Part shown: positions 30,785 to 39,081 of the stretch, one piece after another
Layout of the letters: each line of letters opens with the position of its first letter
Numbering within the stretch: the stretch's first letter is position 1
Program-made: the position numbers and the translations under genes
Assembly: GCA_030430575.1 (NCBI GenBank)
Contig: JAUIKF010000045.1
Coordinates: forward strand, 1 to 64,000
Length of the DNA stretch: 64,000 bases
Direction of reading: 5' to 3'
DNA from: Bacteroidia bacterium
GTDB lineage: Bacteria > Bacteroidota > Bacteroidia > J057
Notes under the pieces: model-generated
What the model was told of the DNA's origin: nothing
Database searches by the model: none
The model's input: the letters and a program-made list of their open reading frames with translations, nothing else

Positions 30785-32752
30785 TTACTCTTTTACTATC
30801 TTTTTGATCAGCTTTCCTGCTTTCGTTTCTAGGGTAAAAAAATAAGTCCCTTCTGACAAATCGCTGACATCCAGCGTCTTACGGAAGATCGTGGTTCGAA
30901 CCTCCCCTGCTATCGGCAGCTTTCGTCCGCTTACATCATACAGGGCAAAGCGGATCGTTTGAGTGCTACGAAGGTCTATTTCGAGGTAAATCGCATCTTT
31001 TGTAGGATTTGGGTAAATGTCAAATCGTTTGACTATGGGTAAAGAGGGTAAGCTTGTGGTCCTCACTTGTGAGGTATTCATGAGTACTTGAATCCAGAAG
31101 TCTTTTCTTCCATTGGAACGATGTACCTTCCAGCTCCCATCTTGAATCTCGAAGCTGCGACGCGAGATGGGAGGCGCGCTCAGGCGAGATTCACTGATCA
31201 GCAAAACGCTGTCTGAAAGCGGAATCCAGGCCACATAAAATCCACCTTTATTCAGTACCAAAGGCGGATCCAATACATGGGGTTGCCATTGCCCAAAACT
31301 CACATCCTTTGTCTGTTGTATTTGGCTAAACAATAGCGGGCCTGGCTTTCCAGGAACGGGGCCTTCTCCGTATACTTCTACTCGATAAGCGTCCCCGATG
31401 GACGGAAAAGAAAAGCTATCGATGGGGCTAAAAAAGAACTCCACTTCTTCGATCAAGCTAGGATAAGCAAATGGACGAAAATAGACGGCCAAGCCCGATT
31501 TTCCCGTACTATCTGCCCGCCCTTCTGTACCATCAGCCAGGGTTGGATCATTGCTCACATAGCTGAAAAAAGGGGCACCCCCAAAGGTATCGACTACCAC
31601 CATTTCCACCGTCATGCTATCATTCAAATGGTTGATGTCATTGGCATGCGTAGCTGTAAGTTCCAAAGTGTAGGTACCTGGAAATGGGGGACTGACCGGC
31701 AATTGAAAATCCAATGTATCTCGCATGCCACTTTCAAAGGGGGCCGGGATCGTTGTATTAAGGGTAATGGGGCTTGCAGATGGAATGTGAAAGGTAAAAT
31801 CAGCAGATACTGGGGTATCAAAATTGGTATTGCCAATATTGGCGATTACGCCCCAAAAATTGGGTTTAGGGCCCGCGGGCGGCGGGGTATAGGGGTAAAA
31901 GAACCCCCCATTTCGAGGATTTTGTAACCAAATACTCCGTAAGTCGCGCACATCTACTTCCCCTTTTTTGGGGGGAAAATATTGAATGGCTGATAATGCC
32001 TCTGGCAAGCTATCCATCACTTGCAGGCCCAAGGTACCTGTTACATCTTCTATCCCTATCACGACGGATCGTGTACGACTCTGGTAGACAGGGTCTATCG
32101 TGCCATTTTGCACAGCATATTGAAAAGTAATCGTAGAGTCTTGGGCAGAAAAAATGACCTGAAAAGTATTGGCTCCATCATAGCCATCAGCATTATTGGC
32201 ATACAGCGGCACCTCGTGATACGAGACGATAAACCGTTTATTAGCACTATCTGCATAGGTGTATACTTTCGCGGGGTTATTAGTCCCCAAAAACGTCATA
32301 TCCGCCATCAGGGGCGCGATCAGATTCTCCTGCCCATCGGCAGCAGGTAACGCTGGAAAGCCCATCGGAGACACATCTGCGATCGTAGAGATGGGGTTAA
32401 ACGACATGACGCCATTGTCACTGATCCAGAGCCTCGAACGGTGGTACCAGTAATAAGGAAAATCAATTTCCATCGAAATAGGTCCTACAATATTGTCATC
32501 CTCCAGCCCTTGAAGCTCCTCCCCCACCCCAGTGATATCTATCCAATTGTAAACCGGCCCATTAAGCGAATCGGAATGCTTCCACGTGTATCCGTAGGGG
32601 TCTGGCGGCTGGGCGACCAGGTGAAGATTTCCCAGAAAACACATGAAGAAGTAGAAAAAACTAAAGAGGATAAGGGAGGAGGACCGATTTCTATGCACTG
32701 ATCTTGAAGTATAGGTACAACAGAAGATATTATTAATGAATGGATACTTCAT
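30785..32752 (-). CDS. Secreted T9SS-exported protein with CARDB-like domain
   Basis: The 655-residue product has a signal region late in the N-terminus (LILFSFFYFFMCFLGNLHLVAQ), so the true start may be downstream of the ATG used. A beta-rich part of unknown fold follows (VGPISMEIDFPYYWYHRSRLWISDNGVMSF), similar to domains in secreted peptidase-associated proteins. A CARDB-like domain comes next (NFWGVIANIGNTNFDTPVSADFTFHI). The C-terminus is a T9SS sorting domain (FDIYPNPTKDAIYLEI, LYDVSGRKL, GTYFFTLETKAGKLIKKIVKE). No catalytic motif is visible. Probably a surface or released structural protein. Confidence 0.8.
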   Translation of the reverse strand: MKYPFINNIFCCTYTSRSVHRNRSSSLILFSFFYFFMCFLGNLHLVAQPPDPYGYTWKHSDSLNGPVYNWIDITGVGEELQGLEDDNIVGPISMEIDFPYYWYHRSRLWISDNGVMSFNPISTIADVSPMGFPALPAADGQENLIAPLMADMTFLGTNNPAKVYTYADSANKRFIVSYHEVPLYANNADGYDGANTFQVIFSAQDSTITFQYAVQNGTIDPVYQSRTRSVVIGIEDVTGTLGLQVMDSLPEALSAIQYFPPKKGEVDVRDLRSIWLQNPRNGGFFYPYTPPPAGPKPNFWGVIANIGNTNFDTPVSADFTFHIPSASPITLNTTIPAPFESGMRDTLDFQLPVSPPFPGTYTLELTATHANDINHLNDSMTVEMVVVDTFGGAPFFSYVSNDPTLADGTEGRADSTGKSGLAVYFRPFAYPSLIEEVEFFFSPIDSFSFPSIGDAYRVEVYGEGPVPGKPGPLLFSQIQQTKDVSFGQWQPHVLDPPLVLNKGGFYVAWIPLSDSVLLISESRLSAPPISRRSFEIQDGSWKVHRSNGRKDFWIQVLMNTSQVRTTSLPSLPIVKRFDIYPNPTKDAIYLEIDLRSTQTIRFALYDVSGRKLPIAGEVRTTIFRKTLDVSDLSEGTYFFTLETKAGKLIKKIVKE

Positions 32753-32813
32753 TAATAATTCCTGAGAACAGCTTTAGGAAATGGCAACCTCTAAGTTAGC
32801 AAAAAATGGGGAA

Positions 32814-33059
32814 AGACCGCTCGGCGGGGGAAGACCGCTCGGGCCGAAGACGGCCCTCGCTGCGAGACCGGTCGCCCTGCGGGCTCCCTGCGAGATCGTT
32901 CGCTGTCGCTCACTGTCAGACCGCTCGAAGACTCGCTGCGAGACAAGAGACTAAAAGTCATGCCTTTGGCCCTTCGACAGGCTCAGGACAAGTCTCATAG
33001 CGAGGTGAGTCTTCGAGCCGAGCGGTCTCGCAGTGAGTGCCTAAGGCCCGAGCGGTCTC
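32814..33059. repeat. GACCGCTCG palindromic element, copy 3, with nested insertion
   Basis: It starts AAAGACCGCTCGG and ends GGCCCGAGCGGTCTC next to the TAA stop of the E2 gene. In the centre, after GAGACAAGAGACTAAAAGTC, a CCCTTCGACAGGCTCAGGAC module is inserted that is absent from copies 1 and 2. Confidence 0.9.
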
Positions 33060-34412
33060 TTATATCTGCGTCTCAGGATCCCAAGCCTCCAAAATATCCG
33101 CTACGCGGCGTACAAAGCGTCCGCCCAGGGCGCCGTCGATGATCCGGTGGTCATAAGAATGAGACAGGTACATGCGCTGACGAATAGCAATCACATCCCC
33201 CTCTGGCGTTTCTACGACAGCAGGAAGCTTGCGGATCGCACCCGTAGCCATGATGGCTACCTGCGGTTGCAAGATCACAGGTGTACCCATGACATTGCCG
33301 AATGTACCGACATTGGAAACGGTATAGGTTCCACCCTCCAGCTCGTCTGGCTTCAATTTATTCTCGCGTGCACGAGTTGCCAGGTCATTGAGCTTAGCGG
33401 CGAGACCGGGGAGGTTGAGGTGATCTGCATTCTTGATCACAGGGACGATCAAGTTATCATTGGGCAAGGCAACTGCCACACCGATATTGATGTCTTTTTT
33501 GACCAAGATATTGGTTCCTTCTACAGAGGAATTCACCATAGGATGCTCACGAAGCGCCTTGATGACTGCCTGAATGAAAATAGGTGTATAGGTGAGTTTT
33601 TCGCCATATTGGCGTTGAAATTCGTCTTTGACGCGCTTGCGCCATAGGACCAGCTTGGTGACATCTGCTTCTACGAAGGAGGTCACATGCGCAGAGATAT
33701 GCTTAGAATAGACCATATTCTCCGCAATGAGGCGGCGCATACGGTCCATTTCGACGATTTCAATCGGTCCGCTGTGGGAGAATTTCTTCTCGGTGGTTGT
33801 GGCAGGCGCAGCGGCCTTGGCTTTGGGGGCAGGTGCTGCTTTGGCAGCGACTTTTTGCGGCGTAGCCGCAGGCTGTGCAGGGGTCGCGGTACGCGTCTCT
33901 ACATAGCCCAAAATATCTTTTTTGGTGACTCGGCCTCCCCTGCCAGTTCCTGGCAGTTGCTCAAGCTCTGTCATGGAAATGCCTTCCTTTCTGGCAATGT
34001 TAAGGACAAGGGGCGAATAAAAACGGCCTTCAGCAATGGGCTGAGCCGCTGTCGGACTCGGACCAGCAGCCACAGGCTGGAACGGCACCTCTGCTGCGAC
34101 AGCAGCGATTTCTTCAGCCTGCTTTTGCTGGCCATTCTTGGAGGGAGGGGTAGGCACATCTCCTCCTACACTTTCCGTCTCTATGATCGCGATCACTTCT
34201 CCCACAGGTACTACCGCGCCTTCTTCAAATAGGATCTCCATGAGTTTCCCATCTGCGGGTGCAGGTACTTCGGAGTCTACTTTGTCCGTAGCGATCTCTA
34301 AAACTGTCTCTTCTTGCTCGATGTCTTCCCCTACCGCCTTGGTCCATTTCAAGATGGTAGCTTCTATGATACTTTCGCCCATTTTGGGCATTACCAATTC
34401 GACTTTTGCCAT
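33060..34412 (-). CDS. 2-oxoacid dehydrogenase complex E2 (dihydrolipoyl acyltransferase)
   Basis: Start taken at MAKVELVMPKMGES, giving about 450 residues; a longer in-frame start would add a polar His-rich tail that overlaps the promoter. A lipoyl domain (residues 1-78) carries the lipoylated Lys in EIATDKVD. A peripheral subunit-binding domain follows (YSPLVLNIARKEGISMTELEQLPGTGRGGRVTKKDIL) between Ala/Pro-rich linkers. The catalytic acyltransferase domain has IVEMDRMRRLIAENMVYSKH and the active-site HSYDHRIIDGALGG. One lipoyl domain and the MPKMGES start fit branched-chain or pyruvate-type E2 of Bacteroidota. E1 and E3 genes are not nearby. Confidence 0.93.
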   Translation of the reverse strand: MAKVELVMPKMGESIIEATILKWTKAVGEDIEQEETVLEIATDKVDSEVPAPADGKLMEILFEEGAVVPVGEVIAIIETESVGGDVPTPPSKNGQQKQAEEIAAVAAEVPFQPVAAGPSPTAAQPIAEGRFYSPLVLNIARKEGISMTELEQLPGTGRGGRVTKKDILGYVETRTATPAQPAATPQKVAAKAAPAPKAKAAAPATTTEKKFSHSGPIEIVEMDRMRRLIAENMVYSKHISAHVTSFVEADVTKLVLWRKRVKDEFQRQYGEKLTYTPIFIQAVIKALREHPMVNSSVEGTNILVKKDINIGVAVALPNDNLIVPVIKNADHLNLPGLAAKLNDLATRARENKLKPDELEGGTYTVSNVGTFGNVMGTPVILQPQVAIMATGAIRKLPAVVETPEGDVIAIRQRMYLSHSYDHRIIDGALGGRFVRRVADILEAWDPETQI

Positions 34413-34451
34413 AGGGATATAGATATTTTTTGCTGTTGCGTGATGGTGGCG

Positions 34452-34459
34452 CAAAGGTA
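34452..34459 (-). promoter_or_regulatory. Promoter -7 element TACCTTTG upstream of E2 gene
   Basis: On the minus strand the sequence reads TACCTTTG, an exact match to the Bacteroidota -7 consensus TAnnTTTG, about 40 bases before the E2 ATG. It lies right after the T-run of the S1 terminator. The -33 element is not clear. Confidence 0.6.
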
Positions 34460-34460
34460 C

Positions 34461-34490
34461 AAAAAAAACCCTGAGCTTGTTTAGGGTTTT
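34461..34490 (-). terminator. Intrinsic terminator downstream of rpsA
   Basis: Minus-strand RNA reads AAAACCCT, a loop of about ten bases, AGGGTTTT and a run of T. This is a standard hairpin plus T-run at the end of the rpsA transcript, just before the E2 promoter. Confidence 0.8.
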
Positions 34491-34511
34491 GGAGAGGATT
34501 TTTTACAAAAC

Positions 34512-34540
34512 AAAAAAGGCCAGCCTCACGGCCAGCCTTT
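34512..34540 (-). terminator. First terminator hairpin downstream of rpsA
   Basis: On the minus strand AAAGGC-TG-GCC, loop GTGA, GGC-TG-GCCTTTTTT forms an interrupted stem followed by six T. It lies 30 bases past the rpsA stop. Together with the second hairpin it gives a double terminator. Confidence 0.75.
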
Positions 34541-34569
34541 ATATTTCAGAGAAGATAAAGTAAAATACC

Positions 34570-36762
34570 CTATTCTTCTTTTTTTGCTTCATCAGCAGGT
34601 GCTTCTTCAGTCGTAGCCTCTGCTTTTGGCGCTTCCGCCTCAGGAGCAGCTGGTGCTTCTGGTGTGGCTTCTGCCGCTGGAGCTTCAGGTGCTACCTCTG
34701 CTTTTGGCGCTTCAGGAGTAGCTTCCGCCGCTGGAGTCTCTTCTGCTGGAGCTTCCTCCTTCTTGGCAGCTGCCTTTTTCTTGGCAGGTGCTTTTTTCTT
34801 AGCAGGTTCAGGCTTTTCTGCAGCTTCCATCTGTGCTTTGAGCTGAGCCAAGGCATCGATATCACCTAGCGTGGTAGTGCTTTGCTTGACTGGCTTAGAA
34901 GCAGCAGGTTTAGCAGCACGACGTGGCTTAGGTTTAGGAGCAGGACGGCTGTCAGCACCTCCCATGTCATCTTTCCACGTACGCGTATGCGAGAGGACAA
35001 GCTTCTTGGCGTCTTTGTTAAATTCAATGACGACAAAGTCTGCTGCATCATCTACTTTAAGCTCTGGCTTATCATCGGCAGTCTTGAGGTGGCGAGCAGG
35101 CACGGTGCCTTCTACTCCATACTCAAGTTCTACTCTTGCCCCTTTACCATCAACACGCTTGATCGTACCTTGGTGCGCTGAACCTACGGTGAAGATAGAA
35201 GAGAATGTCTCCCATACATCTTCAGTAAGCTGCTTGTGACCGAGGCTGAGGCGACGGTTTTCTTGATCGATCGCTAAGACAATGACTTCGAGGTCTTCGC
35301 CCAACTTCACATACTCTGAAGGATGACTGAACTTCTTGGTCCAAGAAAGGTCAGAAATGTGCACCAATCCGTCTACGCCTTCTTCCAACTCTACGAACAA
35401 GCCGTAGTTGGTCATGTTGCGTACACGGCCTGTGTGACGGCTGTCAACAGGGTATTTGGCAGCGATGGCATCCCATGGATCTTCTTGCAATTGCTTGAGG
35501 CCCAAGGACATCTTCTTCTCTTCGCGGTTGACGTTCAAGACAACAGCTTCGAGTTCTTCGCCTACTTTGAAAGTCTCAGTAGGATTCTTAGAGTGCTGTG
35601 ACCAAGACATCTCACTGGTGTGAACCAGTCCTTCGACGCCAGGCATCACTTCCAAGAAGACACCATAATCAGCCACGGTAACAATCTTACCTGTGACTTT
35701 GGAACCTTCAACAATGGTTTCGGGAAGTGACTCCCATGGATGTGGCGTGAGCTGCTTCATGCCCAAGCTGATCCGCTTTTTCTCATTGTCAAATTCGAGT
35801 ACTACCACATTGACCTTCTGGTCGAGTTCGAGTACTTCTTCGGGGTGGTTGATACGCCCCCATGAGATGTCTGTAATATGGAGCAAGCCATCCACCCCTC
35901 CAAGATCGATGAATACCCCAAAGTTGGTCATATTCTTGACCATTCCTTCGAGTACCTGACCTTTGTCGAGGTTTTTGAGGATTTCGCGGCGCTGCTCTTC
36001 GAGTTTTGCTTCGATAAGGATCTTATGAGATACGACGACGTTCTCATAAGCGTGGTTGATTTTCACCACTTTAAACTCCATTGTCCGACCTACATACGCA
36101 TCAAAGTCCCTTACAGGCTTCACATCAATCTGTGATCCTGGCAAGAATGCTTCAATACCGCTAATGTCAACAACAAATCCACCTTTGGTACGACGGTGAA
36201 CCAGTCCTTGAAGAATGATGTCGCTTTCCATAGATTGGTTGATCATCTCCCATGCACGCATGCTCTTGGCACGTCTGCGCGATAGTTGGAGCTGACCATC
36301 CTGGTCCTCTACAGATTCAATGAATACTTCCACCTCGTCACCTGGCTTGAGGTCAGGGAGGTCTCTGAATTCAGAGTTGGGGACTACGCCCTCAGATTTA
36401 AAGCCGATGTTCAGGATCGTTTCTTTCTCACCGATAGATACGACGGTTCCCTGTACGATTTCATTTTCATTAAAAACCTTGAGGGTACTGTTGTAAAAAT
36501 CTTCCATCTCTCTCCGCTCCTTATTGGTGTACTCATCTTCATCTTTCCACCAATCATCATCGTCGTCATCATCATTCGAGTGGTCTTCAACATCAGTTGA
36601 GACAGGTGCATCAGCAGGAGCCGCTGTAGCTACTGCTGCAGGAGTTTCTTCACTAGCTTCTTCAGCTGTGGGGGTTGATTGCTCCTCTGTTTGAGAAGCT
36701 TGCACCTCTTGGGGTGCATCTTGGGGGGTTTCTGTTACGTTGTTTTCTACGTTTTCTGTCAT
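34570..36762 (-). CDS. rpsA: 30S ribosomal protein S1 with extended acidic N- and Ala/Pro/Lys-rich C-terminus
   Basis: This 730-residue protein contains six S1 RNA-binding domains between about residues 95 and 600. Examples are NEIVQGTVVSIGEKETILNIGFKSEGVVPNSEF, KGGFVVDISGIEAFLPGSQIDVKPV, TNFGVFIDLGGVDGLLHITDISWGRI, ADYGVFLEVMPGVEGLVHTSEMSW and TNYGLFVELEEGVDGLVHISDLSW. S1 recruits mRNA to the 30S subunit. The N-terminus is acidic (DDDDDDDWW), and about 120 C-terminal residues are low complexity (KKKAPAKKKAAAKK, then PEAP-type repeats), longer than the usual S1 tail. A clear AGGAGA lies 8 bases before the ATG, unlike most genes here. Confidence 0.95.
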   Translation of the reverse strand: MTENVENNVTETPQDAPQEVQASQTEEQSTPTAEEASEETPAAVATAAPADAPVSTDVEDHSNDDDDDDDWWKDEDEYTNKERREMEDFYNSTLKVFNENEIVQGTVVSIGEKETILNIGFKSEGVVPNSEFRDLPDLKPGDEVEVFIESVEDQDGQLQLSRRRAKSMRAWEMINQSMESDIILQGLVHRRTKGGFVVDISGIEAFLPGSQIDVKPVRDFDAYVGRTMEFKVVKINHAYENVVVSHKILIEAKLEEQRREILKNLDKGQVLEGMVKNMTNFGVFIDLGGVDGLLHITDISWGRINHPEEVLELDQKVNVVVLEFDNEKKRISLGMKQLTPHPWESLPETIVEGSKVTGKIVTVADYGVFLEVMPGVEGLVHTSEMSWSQHSKNPTETFKVGEELEAVVLNVNREEKKMSLGLKQLQEDPWDAIAAKYPVDSRHTGRVRNMTNYGLFVELEEGVDGLVHISDLSWTKKFSHPSEYVKLGEDLEVIVLAIDQENRRLSLGHKQLTEDVWETFSSIFTVGSAHQGTIKRVDGKGARVELEYGVEGTVPARHLKTADDKPELKVDDAADFVVIEFNKDAKKLVLSHTRTWKDDMGGADSRPAPKPKPRRAAKPAASKPVKQSTTTLGDIDALAQLKAQMEAAEKPEPAKKKAPAKKKAAAKKEEAPAEETPAAEATPEAPKAEVAPEAPAAEATPEAPAAPEAEAPKAEATTEEAPADEAKKEE

Positions 36763-36770
36763 TAATTGAG

Positions 36771-36847
36771 TCTCCTTTCTCTTTGAGAGGCATCAGGGCC
36801 GCCCAAAGGAACCGCAAAGGTAATAATTATTTGAAATTATTCCCAAG
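36771..36847 (-). promoter_or_regulatory. rpsA promoter and Shine-Dalgarno sequence
   Basis: Minus strand: TACCTTTG (36815-36822) matches the -7 consensus TAnnTTTG, with CTTG (36844-36847) 21 bases upstream resembling the -33 TTTG. AGGAGA at 36771-36776 is a good ribosome binding site 8 bases from the ATG. Confidence 0.7.
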
Positions 36848-36887
36848 TGTGGTCTTTTTTGTCTTGGAGAAAGAACGCAGAGGGGCT

Positions 36888-37041
36888 GGATTACGCAAAG
36901 AGCCATCCATTCGGCAAGCTCAGGGCAGGTCTCAATCTGGAAATCCGGCACAGCGCAATATATGCGCTTCTTCGCTGCTTGCTTACGCAAGCTGGCGTGG
37001 ATTTCCGGACTTGCAGCTTTGGTTTGAGGGTAATCCGCGCC
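36888..37041. repeat. GGATTACGC element, copy 2
   Basis: It has ends GGATTACGC and GTAATCCGCGCC, the inner pair GGAAATCCGGC and GGATTTCCGGA, and the shared cores CAGCGCAA and CAAGCTGGCG. It also has a TTCGGCAAGCTCAGGGCAGG module in the left half. It aligns over its full length with 20700-20852. A small hairpin AGTGCTGAAAGCACT follows at about 37063-37078. Confidence 0.88.
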
Positions 37042-37143
37042 TTAGCATAAACAATAGCTATTTAGTGCTGAAAGCACTAGTATCAATCCTTCTGCTGTAA
37101 TTAGTTGAAAGGGATTGGTACCAATGAGGAAAAAGAAATCATT

Positions 37144-37515
37144 ATGAATCCAACATTACTAAAAATTGGGCGCTTCCTCTTAGCAATCATTTTGGGATAT
37201 GCCGCCATGATCTTAGGCCTCGTTTTGGTACAAGACCTTACCTTGGGGAGGCCTGTATTAGGAGAAACGCCGCTGTGGAACATTGGCTTAGTAGGTGTTG
37301 GAAGCTTTTTGGCGGCTGGCTTAGGTGGATTTATGGCTGCCAAAATATCAAAAGCCTTTCTGCCTGCTATCTTCATGTGTGTGGCTACTGTATTGGAAAC
37401 CATTAATCTTACCCTATCAGGAAAATTTGACAATCCCATGTGGTTTGAAATTGTGGCTGAACTGACACTGATCCTAGGGATTATTTGGGGGGCGCGATTG
37501 GTGTTAAAGAAGTAG
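37144..37515 (+). CDS. Hypothetical small integral membrane protein
   Basis: This protein of about 123 residues has four hydrophobic helices: FLLAIILGYAAMILGLVLV, IGLVGVGSFLAAGLGGFMAA, LPAIFMCVATVLETI and FEIVAELTLILGIIWGA. The start used is the ATG before MNPTLLKIGRF; an upstream in-frame TTG is less likely. No named family is recognised; the pattern resembles small DoxX-like or TIGR membrane proteins. It stands alone between repeats. Confidence 0.6.
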   Translation: MNPTLLKIGRFLLAIILGYAAMILGLVLVQDLTLGRPVLGETPLWNIGLVGVGSFLAAGLGGFMAAKISKAFLPAIFMCVATVLETINLTLSGKFDNPMWFEIVAELTLILGIIWGARLVLKK

Positions 37516-37527
37516 TGTCTATCCCAG

Positions 37528-37957
37528 AAACTCATTTTTAATAGAGTTTGCCTGATTGCGACGGGTTGAAGTCCCTATTGATTACCCATATGTATTCTTT
37601 TTCATTTGAGTATCAGGGCTGGAAAACTCACCCCGCTCAAGCCTTCAGTCTTCGCTGCCCCTCTCTTGGCCGCCCACGAGCCTGCGCGTAGAGAGGGACT
37701 TTCTTGAGAAATCTTTGATTTTTTCAGCCAATCGTTAGCCATCCCTCTTGAGGGAGAGCGTCGAAACGAAAGGGTGGGTTTAAACCGAAAAAGATGCCTT
37801 TTATCGAACCTAAAGAAGGCGATAGCCTGCTAAAAAGATGTGGAGAATCAATAGGGTTGAAGCCCAGTCGCAATAGTAACAAATGGCAGGCAAAGAACTA
37901 TTGCGACTGGACTTTAGTCCGTCGCGATGAAGGAAAAAGTCAAAATTGACTTTCTGA
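37528..37957. repeat. Composite four-hairpin element, copy 3, interrupted by an insertion
   Basis: The left part (GAAACTC...GAGTTTGCC and ATTGCGACGGGTTGAAG) and the right part (TTGAAGCCCAGTCGCAATAG, spacer with GCAAAGAA, ATTGCGACTGGAC...GTCCGTCGC, AAAGTCAAAATTGACTTT) together match copy 2. They are separated by the element at 37572-37856. No protein-coding gene is seen in 37516-37988. Confidence 0.9.
37572..37856. mobile_element. MITE-like non-autonomous insertion (about 285 bp)
   Basis: Terminal inverted repeats CCCTATTGATT (37573-37583) and AATCAATAGGG (37846-37856) bound a non-coding stretch. It is flanked by direct repeats TTGAAG (37566-37571 and 37857-37862), or GGGTTGAAG if the inner GGG is counted. 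Removing it with one direct repeat restores the hairpin of the host repeat as in copy 2. Inside are further inverted pairs such as CCCTCTCT and AGAGAGGG. No transposase is encoded. Confidence 0.75.
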
Positions 37958-37988
37958 GGTGGGCTCAGTATTCAATTTCAACGATTGC

Positions 37989-38990
37989 TCAAAAGATCGT
38001 AACCTTCTTGGTTGTGAACTGACCATTCCCCTCCACCTCTACCACATAAATACCCTTGGTCCAACCCTTCGTATCAATGGCTATTTTCCCTTGAATTTGA
38101 CCTGATTGGATGAGTTGGCCCATCTGAGAACTGATTTTATAAGCCATCGGCTTAGAAGGTGATGAGGACAATCGTATGGTCAATGTAGCATCAGTAGGAT
38201 TCGGAAAAACGGTTAGGGTCGTCGCCGTGAATTCATCATCCACTCCTACCCCATTACATGCGCGTGCTGCGTCAAAGAGCGACTGCAACGTATCGATCGG
38301 CTCTATACCGGCATTGGAACGGGTCTTCACCGACAGCACAAAGGAGGGATTTCTAAACATATCCGTGGGCTGAGCCACTTTAACGAATGCAAAGAGGGAA
38401 GAAGTCCCATTGGGATCGCAGCGCGTATCCGCGCCGACTATATTAGCCCCCTGTAGGGCTGCCATCAGCTTACAGGCCAGGTCGCCTTTTGCCCGAATGA
38501 AACGCGCTTCCATCGAGTCAAGCACCTGCTGTCCCAGCAAGATATTGCCCTGGATGGCATAATTGGGTCCTACAATATGGTTTTTATAATCCAAGCAATT
38601 GGCCCCTGTAAAGGCTGCTGCCTGTGGAGCACTATCCACCAATGCGACAATGCCATACTGTCTTATCTCAGGGTTGCTGCCCACATCTGATGTTTTCAGG
38701 TGATCGATGATCTGGGCGGGCGTATCGCCAGCCTGCATCCGGAAACGCGCCTTTTGCTGATTGGCGAGGTCATAAGATGCCTGCGTATTGATGGCTCCTA
38801 CCCCAGGGAATAACTCCCCAATGAAGTCTGTGGCAAACCCTGGGAAGTTGATCATATCGACACAGGAAGCCCCTGCACTGCCTACTTCTCCCGTCACAGA
38901 ATCTACAGCGACGATAGAAAAAGTGTCTTGGGCATAGAGGTGAGCAAAGGAAAGACTCACAAAGAGAAGGGAAGTGGTAATGATTCTCAT
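37989..38990 (-). CDS. Secreted DUF1028 protein with T9SS sorting domain
   Basis: This 333-residue protein starts with a signal peptide (MRIITTSLLFVSLSFAHLYAQ). A DUF1028 domain follows (DTFSIVAVDSVTGEVGSAGASCVD, GVGAINTQASYDLANQQ, YAIQGNILLGQQVLDSM, GDLACKLMAALQGA), an Ntn-hydrolase-like family of unknown substrate. The C-terminus is a T9SS sorting domain (LTVFPNPTDATLTIRL, SQMGQLIQSG, GIYVVEVEGNGQFTTKKV). DUF1028 proteins are often cytoplasmic or periplasmic, so routing to the cell surface by T9SS is notable. It stands alone. Confidence 0.88.
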   Translation of the reverse strand: MRIITTSLLFVSLSFAHLYAQDTFSIVAVDSVTGEVGSAGASCVDMINFPGFATDFIGELFPGVGAINTQASYDLANQQKARFRMQAGDTPAQIIDHLKTSDVGSNPEIRQYGIVALVDSAPQAAAFTGANCLDYKNHIVGPNYAIQGNILLGQQVLDSMEARFIRAKGDLACKLMAALQGANIVGADTRCDPNGTSSLFAFVKVAQPTDMFRNPSFVLSVKTRSNAGIEPIDTLQSLFDAARACNGVGVDDEFTATTLTVFPNPTDATLTIRLSSSPSKPMAYKISSQMGQLIQSGQIQGKIAIDTKGWTKGIYVVEVEGNGQFTTKKVTIF

Positions 38991-39016
38991 GGTGGTAATT
39001 TACGCCTTTCCCTATC

Positions 39017-39046
39017 AAAAAAAAACCTGACACCACAGGCATCAGG
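39017..39046 (-). terminator. Intrinsic terminator
   Basis: Minus-strand RNA reads CCTGA, a loop of about eleven bases, TCAGG and nine T. It is the second hairpin past the AT-hook gene stop and lies just upstream of the DUF1028 start. Confidence 0.7.
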
Positions 39047-39060
39047 CAAATATCTCAACT

Positions 39061-39079
39061 AAAAAAGCGCCAGCTTTTT
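39061..39079 (-). terminator. Intrinsic terminator directly after the AT-hook gene
   Basis: AAAAAGC, loop TGGC on the minus strand, GCTTTTTT forms a short stem ending in six T, two bases past the stop region of the AT-hook gene. Confidence 0.75.
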
Positions 39080-39081
39080 GA

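Noticed and set aside
33060-34412. A longer E2 start at 34454
   Set aside because: The extra residues (His-rich, polar) overlap the TACCTTTG promoter, and MAKVELVMPKMGES is the standard E2 N-terminus.
34570-34846. Plus-strand Ala-rich frames opposite the rpsA tail
   Set aside because: They are mirror readings of the low-complexity PEAP/AEAT repeats on the other strand and have no independent start signals.
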